From Streptomyces bathyalis (GTDB taxonomy: Bacteria; Actinomycetota; Actinomycetes; Streptomycetales; Streptomycetaceae), in NCBI RefSeq assembly GCF_015910445.1, contig NZ_CP048882.1, positions 7,189,501 through 7,253,500 on the forward strand: DNA of 64,000 bases. The letters run 5' to 3'. Shown here piece after piece: positions 58,185 to 64,000 of this stretch. Numbering within the stretch: the stretch's first letter is position 1; each line of letters begins with the position of its first letter. Below the pieces are notes generated by a model that was not told the DNA's origin, did no database searches, and worked only from the letters and a program-made list of their open reading frames with translations. A program made the position numbers and the translations under genes.

Positions 58185-59480
58185 TTGTCCGTAGGGAACG
58201 GGGAGGGCCGAGTGGGGCGACCGCGGCCGCAGGTCCCGTCGCCGAGCCTGATCTCGGTGCTGGACCTGCTGCGATCGACAGGTGGAATCACCCGGCCCGA
58301 GCTGGCTCAGCGCACGGGACTCACCCGCAAGGTCGTGGTGCAGCGCGTCGAGGAATTGATCGCCTGCGGGCTGGCCGAGGACGGCGGCATGGCCAGGTCC
58401 TCAGGCGGGCGCGCCCCGCGTGAGGTCAGATTCCGTGCCAACGGCGGGCACTTGCTCATCGCCGAGCTCGCCGCCACCAGTGTCACGGTCGGCCTTGCCG
58501 ATCTCAGCGGCGCCATCCTGGACGAAGCGGCCGCAGACGTGGACGCCCGCTCCGGACCCGACGCCACCTTGGAGCGGGTCGAGCAGCTCTTCGACGGCAT
58601 GCTGACCAAGCGGTCCGCGGACAGCCCGCCCGTCTGGGGCATCGGTATCGGCATCCCGGGCCCCGTGGCGACCGCCACCGGACGGCCCATCGGGGCGGTG
58701 TCCGCACCGGGCTGGGCGGACTACCCGGTGCGCGACCGCCTCGCGGCCCGGTACGACGTCCCGGTCTGGGTCGAGAACGAGGTCAACCTGATGGCTCTCG
58801 GTGAGGTCCGCGCCGGGCTCGCCAAGGGCCGTGACGATGTGCTCTTCGTGAAGCTCGGAAGCGGCATCGGCGGCGCGATCATCGCAGGCGGCACCCTCCA
58901 ACGCGGCTCCGGAGGCTTTGCCGGTGAGATCGGCCACACCGTCGTCACCACCGAGGTCACCGAACCCTGCTGGTGCGGGCAGAGTGGATGCCTCACTCAG
59001 ATCGCCGGCGCCAGAGCGCTCGGCAACCAGGGCGAGCAGGCGGCGGCGTCGGGCCGCAGCCCCATCCTCGCTGCCATCCGGGCGGAGGGACGGCGGATCG
59101 GCGTCCGCGAAGTCCTCACGGCAGCTTCGGCGGGAGACCCGACCAGCCATCAACTCCTCAGCCACGCCGGCGAGTTGATCGGACGGACAGCCTCAGTCGT
59201 CGTCAACGTGGTCAACCCGTCCGTCATCGTCGTCGGCGGAGGCCTGTTCAGCATCGACGACCCGCTGATGGACGCCTTCCGCACCACGGTCCGCGCCGGA
59301 TCGCTGCCCAGCGCGGCAGAGGATCTGAGCGTCACCGTATCGGCGCTGGGCAATGCCGCGGGGCTCATCGGTGCCGCTTATCTGGTCGTCGACGAACTGC
59401 TCTCACCACGCCTTCTGGCCGTCTGGAGTGAGTACGGCACCCCCCAGGGCCTCGCCGACCTGATCCACCAGGGCGGCTGA
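58185..59480 (+). CDS. ROK-family transcriptional repressor (NagC/XylR type)
   Basis: A 431-residue ROK protein. N-terminal winged helix (LISVLDLLRSTGGITRPELA, QRTGLTRKVVVQRVEELIAC), then a sugar-kinase-like domain: GIGIGIPGPVATATGRPIG, WVENEVNLMALGE, FVKLGSGIGGAIIAGG, and zinc-binding CWCGQSGCLTQIAG. The start is TTG 58185 with a very strong AGGGAGGGG; GTG 58212 is an alternative. It diverges from GH1-MFS and probably represses it, responding to a sugar. Confidence 0.88.
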   Translation: MSVGNGEGRVGRPRPQVPSPSLISVLDLLRSTGGITRPELAQRTGLTRKVVVQRVEELIACGLAEDGGMARSSGGRAPREVRFRANGGHLLIAELAATSVTVGLADLSGAILDEAAADVDARSGPDATLERVEQLFDGMLTKRSADSPPVWGIGIGIPGPVATATGRPIGAVSAPGWADYPVRDRLAARYDVPVWVENEVNLMALGEVRAGLAKGRDDVLFVKLGSGIGGAIIAGGTLQRGSGGFAGEIGHTVVTTEVTEPCWCGQSGCLTQIAGARALGNQGEQAAASGRSPILAAIRAEGRRIGVREVLTAASAGDPTSHQLLSHAGELIGRTASVVVNVVNPSVIVVGGGLFSIDDPLMDAFRTTVRAGSLPSAAEDLSVTVSALGNAAGLIGAAYLVVDELLSPRLLAVWSEYGTPQGLADLIHQGG

Positions 59481-59545
59481 GGAATCGACGGCGCCCGTCG
59501 CGATCACGACGTTGCGGCCGCCGTGAGCCGGCACGGCGGTCGCGA

Positions 59546-60250
59546 TCAAGCCAGCAGGTGGTTGGGGCGGGACACCCTGCGGGCAGCGTCCAGCAGGGCC
59601 CGGATCCGGGAGCTGGCCTGGTCGGGATTCTCTGCGGGTGTCGCGAACGGCAGCCGGACATCACGATGGGCGCTCGGATATTCGAGGCGCAGCGTCACGC
59701 CGAGCCTGTCCAGTGCCACCGGAACCGCGCGCACGATGCCCTTGGCCGGCTGCGGTCGCACGAGACGCAGGAACAGGGGAACGCATTCACTGTGGTCGTC
59801 CCAGAGATGCGTCAGCATGCTCGCCTCGCTGGTGGCCAAGGGGTCAGGGATCGACTCCTGCAGCTCGCCGAGTGTCACGAACTCCCGTTTGCGGGAGTCC
59901 TCCAGGACCGCTTGGCCGAACTCCATGCAGGTGCTCTCCGTGGCCTCCGGGTCGAACGGGGCCGCCAGCACTCCGGTCAGGGTGACTCGAGCCCGCAGCC
60001 GTTCGCGCACCGGCGTGGGGGCGATGTCGGTCAGCTCCAGTCTCACCGGGAGGCGTATCCCGTCCCTGGGGGGAGAGTCTTCGGGGGGTGCGTGAAGGTG
60101 GAAGTTGCCCACCGACTCCGTGCCGCGGAGCCGGTGCACCTCGGCATGCAGCCCGTCGCTCACCACCGTCATCGAATGGGCGGCGGCCAGGATCGACCGC
60201 ACGCGCTCGGCGGGCGTCGGCTCTGTGACGCGGGTGCGGAAGGGGCGCAT
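59546..60250 (-). CDS. DUF2470 protein under iron control
   Basis: A 234-residue protein with a DUF2470/HugZ-C-like domain near the N-terminus (ERVRSILAAAHSMTVVSDGL) and no flavin-split-barrel partner domain. DUF2470 is found as the C-terminal part of haem-utilisation HugZ-type proteins. The remainder (SECVPLFLRLVRPQPAKGIV) is unassigned. The ATG lies 56 bases from a near-consensus iron box, so expression should rise in iron starvation. A haem- or iron-linked role is inferred from that control plus the domain. Confidence 0.78.
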   Translation of the reverse strand: MRPFRTRVTEPTPAERVRSILAAAHSMTVVSDGLHAEVHRLRGTESVGNFHLHAPPEDSPPRDGIRLPVRLELTDIAPTPVRERLRARVTLTGVLAAPFDPEATESTCMEFGQAVLEDSRKREFVTLGELQESIPDPLATSEASMLTHLWDDHSECVPLFLRLVRPQPAKGIVRAVPVALDRLGVTLRLEYPSAHRDVRLPFATPAENPDQASSRIRALLDAARRVSRPNHLLA

Positions 60251-60305
60251 CCAGGTTCTCCCATGGCTGGGTCGGAGGTCGTACGGGCACGCGGACCTGA
60301 CGTAG

Positions 60306-60324
60306 TTAGGTTAGGCAAACCTAA
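60306..60324 (-). promoter_or_regulatory. DmdR/IdeR-type iron box
   Basis: TTAGGTTAGGCAAACCTAA differs from the 19-bp actinobacterial consensus TTAGGTTAGGCTAACCTAA only at the central T. It lies upstream of the DUF2470 gene and is over 330 bases from the plus-strand gene. Confidence 0.88.
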
Positions 60325-60656
60325 CACGCCGGTTGTTGCTCCGGACTCGACGGGCATCCGCGTGAGCCGGCGACGGACGGGCTACCCTCAAGTGCCTTGC
60401 GTGCGGGGCGACTTGACCCTGGCCGTGTCAGGGGCCGCCGGCTGAAACCGTGATCGTGTGGGGCTGGTGCCTCGTGTCCGGATGCGCCACGCTCGTCGCC
60501 AACCACCGTGACGGGTGGGCCAGATGTTGTGACGTCTGCTGATGCCGCAACGGACTTGTCAGATCAGGACTAAGCCTCAAACTCTGCCTCGCGCACACCA
60601 ATAATGAGCACAGAATGTTCACCGCGCTTCGATGGCGTGTGTGGGGAGGGGTTCTG

Positions 60657-61289
60657 ATGCGTTCCGTCAAGCCGTCCGGGCGAGTGGCCGGCACCGTGCT
60701 GGTCGTTCTCGGCGTCGTGGCAACGCTTGCCGCGCTGCTGATTCCCGTCTACTTCTTCGACGGGAACCGCTCCATCGCGCTCTCGCGGTCCGGGTGGCAG
60801 GACGACGGCAAGGGGACCTGGAAGACGGAATACGGACCGCTGACGTCGCTCGACCGTGACTTCCTGCGGAGCGTGCGGAGCGCGGGGCTGTGGGAAGTAC
60901 CTGCCGGCCGTGCTGCACGAGAGCGAAGCACGAAGAGGTCGGTACGGATCGTGGGTGACCATGTCGTCGAGGGCTGCGGTGAGTTGGACAAGCGCGTCAT
61001 CGAGGCCAGCCGCGCCCTCAAGGTGTCGCTTCCGAACCGGGCGACCGACGCCCAGCGGAAGTACCTGCTCGAGATCGAGAACGCGAAGGGCAGGAAATTC
61101 GACGAGGTTCTCGTCAACCGCCTCCGGAAGCAGGGGGGTTCGACCTTGGCCCTCGTGAGTCTCGTACGCGATCAGACCAGCAACTCGATGGTGCGGTCGT
61201 TGGCGACCAGGGCCAACTCGATCGCCCTCGACCACATCTCCGTGCTGGAAGAGACCGGAATGGTGGACTACGAGGCGCTCAGCCAGTAG
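60657..61289 (+). CDS. DUF4142 protein, membrane-anchored
   Basis: A 210-residue protein. ATG 60657 follows GGGGAGGGG; an ATG at 60615 adds 14 residues without a site. A hydrophobic segment at 10-34 (VAGTVLVVLGVVATLAALLI) anchors or exports it. The rest is the DUF4142 four-helix, ferritin-like bundle: LTSLDRDFLRSVRSAGLWEV, KFDEVLVNRLRKQGG, NSIALDHISVLEETG. Function unknown; often envelope-stress linked. The gap from 60251 to 60656 (406 bases) otherwise contains only the iron box. Confidence 0.82.
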   Translation: MRSVKPSGRVAGTVLVVLGVVATLAALLIPVYFFDGNRSIALSRSGWQDDGKGTWKTEYGPLTSLDRDFLRSVRSAGLWEVPAGRAARERSTKRSVRIVGDHVVEGCGELDKRVIEASRALKVSLPNRATDAQRKYLLEIENAKGRKFDEVLVNRLRKQGGSTLALVSLVRDQTSNSMVRSLATRANSIALDHISVLEETGMVDYEALSQ

Positions 61290-61411
61290 CGCTGCTTCTT
61301 CGCCTGAGGCAGTACACCGTTGGTGCCGCAGGGTTGCCGACGCCGCCCGACCGATGATTTTCGCTGCCCCCCGTGGTCTCCATGTTCGACACGGAGGGAG
61401 GCTGGCTGCGG

Positions 61412-62086
61412 GTGAGCTACTTTGTCCTGATTCCCGGTGCCGGGGGCATGGCCTGGTACTGGCATCGTGTCGTGCCAGAACTGCAGGCCCGCGGGCACGA
61501 GGCGGTGGCTGTCGATCTGCCCGGCGCCGACCAGCTCGCGGGGCTGCCCGAGTACACCGACACGGTGCTCGGCGCAATCAGCGATCATGACGACGTCGTG
61601 CTGGTGGCCCAGTCGCTGGGCGGTTTCACCGCCCCGATGGCCTGCGCTCGCGCACCCGTGGATCTGCTGGTTCTGGTCAACGCGATGATTCCGCTGCCGG
61701 GGGAGACGCCCGGACAGTGGTGGGACGGCACCGGGTGGCACGCGGCCCGCGTCGCAGCGGCTCAAGCAGGCGGGTACGCCCAGGAGTTCGACCTGGACAC
61801 CTACTTCCTGCACGACGTTCCTGCCGGGGTCGCCGCCGCCGGCGCGGACCACGAGAGGCCTGAAGCCGACATCGTCTTCGGTCAGCCCTGTGACATGGAA
61901 CGATGGCCGGACGTGACCACGCGCGTGCTCGCAGCGGCCGACGACCGTTTCTTCCCCCTGGAGTTCCAGCGCCGAGTCGCCCGGGACCGCCTCGGAATCC
62001 ATGCCGACGTCGTCCCGGGCGGACATCTGGTTGCCCTGTCACGTCCGGTCGAGCTGGTCGACCGGCTGATCGGGTACTTGTCCTGA
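61412..62086 (+). CDS. small alpha/beta hydrolase (AbH_6 type)
   Basis: A 224-residue hydrolase beginning MSYFVLIPGAGGMAWYW, the family norm, at GTG 61412 after GGAGGGAGG. Nucleophile elbow VAQSLGG (Ser), acid in AAADDRFFP, His in PGGHLVALSRP. Likely a cytoplasmic esterase or lactonase; substrate unknown. It stands alone, convergent with the LacI gene. Confidence 0.86.
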   Translation: MSYFVLIPGAGGMAWYWHRVVPELQARGHEAVAVDLPGADQLAGLPEYTDTVLGAISDHDDVVLVAQSLGGFTAPMACARAPVDLLVLVNAMIPLPGETPGQWWDGTGWHAARVAAAQAGGYAQEFDLDTYFLHDVPAGVAAAGADHERPEADIVFGQPCDMERWPDVTTRVLAAADDRFFPLEFQRRVARDRLGIHADVVPGGHLVALSRPVELVDRLIGYLS

Positions 62087-62180
62087 AGCGCGAGGGAGCG
62101 GAGCTTCACCCCGTCCCTCCCTGCGGCACCTCCGTGACCGGGCCGGGCTCGGCGGCCGGGACACCTGCTCGCCCCAGCGG

Positions 62181-63227
62181 TCAGCGGACCTGCTTGCCCC
62201 CGGAGTTGTACGTGACGAGCTCGGTGGGCACGGTGATCCGGCGGGGCTTCCCGGACGGCGGCCGGTCGGCGGGCCGTATGCGGGAGACGAGCAACTCCGC
62301 GGAGCGGCGGCCGAGTTGGTCGGTGTCGTATGCGACGACGGTGAGCGGAAGTCCCAGGGCGTCGGCGAGTTCGAAGTCGTCGAATCCGGTGAGGGCGGTG
62401 GAGCGGCCCGCCGCGCGGATGGCGTGGTAGGCACCGATGGTGTTGCGGTTGTTGGAGCAGAACAGGGCGGTGGGGGGATCGGGCAGAGAGAGGAGTTCCC
62501 GCGCGGCGAGCGTCGCCTCCCCGGTGGTCTTCTGCCCCTGCCGTACGTAGCGTTCGTCGACGGGAAGCCCCGCGGCATCGAGGGCGTCGGTGAAGCCCTT
62601 GAGGCGCTCCGTGCCGGTGTAGACGGTCCGGGGCGAACCGACGAAGCCGATCCTGCGGTGGCCCTGGGCGAGCAGGTCCTCGGTGGCGCGGCGTGCTCCA
62701 CCGAAGTCGTCCACCAGGACGCAGTCGGCTTCGAACCCCTCGGGCGGACGGCTGGCCAGGACGACGGGCACCCCGCCCGCCGCGGCCGTTGCCAGATGGC
62801 GCTGGTCGGTGGAGGCGGGCACGGCGACGATGCCGTCGACACGTCGTGCGACGAGGTCGTCGACGAGTTCCCTCTCGGTGACCGGGTCCTGCTTGGTGTT
62901 GGCGATGACGGTCTTCAGGCCGTGCGGTGCGAGCACCGAGTCGACGCCGAGCGCGAGCTGCGAGTAGAAGGGGTTGGCGAGGTTGGTGACGAGGAGACCG
63001 ACGAGTCCCGTGCCCTCGCCCAGGCGGAGACTGCGGGCCATGTGATTGGGCATGTAGCCCAGCTCGTCGGCCGCCGCCTGTACGCGCTCCCGTGTCGCCG
63101 CCGACGCGCGCGGGTCGCCGCGCAGCACGCGCGAGGCCGTCATGGAGCTGACACCCGCCAGCTCGGCGACGTCCCGCAGTGTCGGCTTCCCGCCCTTCGC
63201 CGCTCGCCCGTCCGCCATGCCGGCCAT
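62181..63227 (-). CDS. LacI-family regulator (second)
   Basis: A 348-residue LacI/GalR repressor: helix-turn-helix LRDVAELAGVSSMTASRVLR, hinge RASAATRERVQAAADELGYM, effector domain with LLVTNLANPFYSQLALGVD and FDDFELADALGLPLTVVAYD. ATG 63227 has GAGAGGGGG upstream, overlapping the stop of the sugar-kinase gene 8 bases away; the two are co-transcribed. A continuous frame upstream into the kinase gene is coincidental and in a different frame. Probably controls a carbohydrate locus to the right of the window. Confidence 0.9.
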   Translation of the reverse strand: MAGMADGRAAKGGKPTLRDVAELAGVSSMTASRVLRGDPRASAATRERVQAAADELGYMPNHMARSLRLGEGTGLVGLLVTNLANPFYSQLALGVDSVLAPHGLKTVIANTKQDPVTERELVDDLVARRVDGIVAVPASTDQRHLATAAAGGVPVVLASRPPEGFEADCVLVDDFGGARRATEDLLAQGHRRIGFVGSPRTVYTGTERLKGFTDALDAAGLPVDERYVRQGQKTTGEATLAARELLSLPDPPTALFCSNNRNTIGAYHAIRAAGRSTALTGFDDFELADALGLPLTVVAYDTDQLGRRSAELLVSRIRPADRPPSGKPRRITVPTELVTYNSGGKQVR

Positions 63228-63235
63228 GCCCCCTC

Positions 63236-64000
63236 TCACTTCGCAGCCGCCGCGACGGCCGCGCCGACGAGCGCGGCGTCGCCGGTGAGACGGCTGGTCC
63301 TCACCGTGACCGGAGTATCCCCCAGTCCGGCGCGGAGTGCGGGGCCGATCAGGTCCCAGGAGCCCGTCATCGAACCGCCGACGACGAGCACCGAGGCACC
63401 GAAAGAGGCCAGGTACGGGGCCAGCACGCCGCCCAGGGCGGTGAACGCCTCGTCGAGAACGCCTCGCGCCCGCCCCTCGCCGCTGCGTGCGCGGGAGGCG
63501 ATGCCGTCCACGTCGAGCCGTGCGTCGCCGTACCGTTCGCGGATGGCACGGCGGGAGACCGACTCCTCCAGCGGCCGCCCGTCCAACTGCAGCAGATCGA
63601 CGCGGCCTTGGGGCGGTACTCCGCGCCCGTCGGTCTGCGGGGAGCCGTCCGCGAGGAACGCCGAGCCCACGCCCGTGCCGAGTGTGATCCCGGCGCAGCG
63701 CGCGTGGCTCCGTGCCGCTCCCGCGTGCCATTCCCCGAGGAGGAAGGCGTGCGCGTCGTTGAGGAAGACCATGCCGGAGGGGCGACGGGGGAGTCCGCCG
63801 CGCAGCGCCGCGCCGACGTCGACACCGCGCAGGCTCTCGAACTTGCCGACGCCCTCGAAGAGTCCGATGCCCCGCACGTAGTCGAACGGACCGGGAACGG
63901 CCACCCCCCACACGTCACCGGGCGGCGCGGGAAGCCCGGCCGCGCAGGAGATCACACTGCCGAGGATCTTCTCCGCGCTGCCCTGCGCATCGAGCCGGCG
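63236..64000 (-). CDS. ROK/glucokinase-like sugar kinase (5' part outside window)
   Basis: The last 254 codons of a sugar kinase; the start lies beyond the right edge. Visible motifs: VAVPGPFDYVRGIGLFEGVG, FLNDAHAFLLGEW (phosphate/sugar loop), ITLGTGVGSAFLADG (phosphate 2 loop) and VLVVGGSMTGSWDLIGP. There is no zinc-finger CxCG motif, and the right-hand N-terminus with the first ATP motif is missing. It would phosphorylate a hexose imported by genes to the right, upstream of its LacI partner. Confidence 0.82.
   Translation of the reverse strand, partial: RRLDAQGSAEKILGSVISCAAGLPAPPGDVWGVAVPGPFDYVRGIGLFEGVGKFESLRGVDVGAALRGGLPRRPSGMVFLNDAHAFLLGEWHAGAARSHARCAGITLGTGVGSAFLADGSPQTDGRGVPPQGRVDLLQLDGRPLEESVSRRAIRERYGDARLDVDGIASRARSGEGRARGVLDEAFTALGGVLAPYLASFGASVLVVGGSMTGSWDLIGPALRAGLGDTPVTVRTSRLTGDAALVGAAVAAAAK

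Noticed and set aside
62181..63911. apparent 576-residue fusion of kinase region and LacI regulator
   Set aside because: The upstream part is an out-of-frame shadow of the ROK kinase gene; the LacI protein has its own ATG at 63227 with a ribosome site.
1..64000. CRISPR arrays, tRNA or rRNA genes, insertion sequences, prophage
   Set aside because: No spaced short repeats, cloverleaf-like sequences, transposase with terminal repeats or phage structural genes were seen; the IS30-like helix-turn-helix at 41.7 kb belongs to a regulator, not a transposase.

Overview
The window is a high-GC actinobacterial chromosome segment, very probably Streptomyces: about 70% GC, GTG and TTG starts, four-base ATGA/GTGA overlaps inside operons, an actinobacterial iron box, LacI, ROK and IclR catabolic regulators, and TTGACN/TANNNT promoters. 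It reads as accessory chromosome made of compact catabolic, transport and metallophore-like islands. No rRNA, tRNA, CRISPR array, phage or intact insertion sequence was seen.

Bases 1-7.5k carry single-gene functions: a truncated covalent-flavin oxidase, an alpha/beta hydrolase, a DinB-like protein, a HFCD-type flavoprotein, an AceE/transketolase-like thiamine-diphosphate enzyme, and a haloacetate-dehalogenase-like hydrolase. Bases 7.5-12.3k hold a urease operon, ureA-B-C-F-G-D with no ureE; ureF appears to be translationally coupled to a 14-codon mini-ORF. A 22-bp tandem repeat lies upstream.

Bases 12.3-18.1k hold a first rhamnoside locus (GH78 rhamnosidase, MFS permease, divergent LacI regulator). 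A second locus at 49-58k has a paralogous GH78, a CUT1 ABC importer, an MHS-family permease and a GH1 glucosidase. Both carry TTGAAACG-type operators, which suggests one regulon. A ROK repressor follows.

Bases 19.3-23.5k encode a hydroxyquinol pathway (flavin hydroxylase, maleylacetate reductase, hydroxyquinol 1,2-dioxygenase) beside a divergent IclR regulator. A frameshifted MerR gene lies just downstream. Bases 24.1-32.7k are a two-sided catabolic island: XRE-cupin regulator, MFS, amidohydrolase, SolA/MSOX-like oxidase lacking the flavin-linking cysteine, and an MmgE/PrpD protein on one side; ketoglutarate-semialdehyde-type dehydrogenase and L-2-hydroxyglutarate oxidase on the other, the latter from an apparently leaderless promoter.

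The most unusual region is 32.7-41.0k: a PduX-like GHMP kinase diverging from methyltransferase, divergent SbnA/cysteine-synthase-like PLP enzyme, DUF4213-DUF364 protein, MFS exporter, and a complete FecCD-type ABC importer. The shared intergenic region holds a Zur-like 15-mer overlapping a TTGACA -35 box. I infer a small, NRPS-independent zinc (or other metal) metallophore system with its own make-export-import modules.

The rest comprises a MarR-type regulator with a P450-ferredoxin pair, a secreted pyroglutamyl-peptidase homologue with Ser in place of the catalytic Cys, a NarL-type two-component system facing a leaderless methyltransferase-DedA operon with a strong palindromic operator, a DUF2470 gene under an iron box, a DUF4142 protein, a small hydrolase, and a LacI regulator with a sugar kinase cut by the window end.
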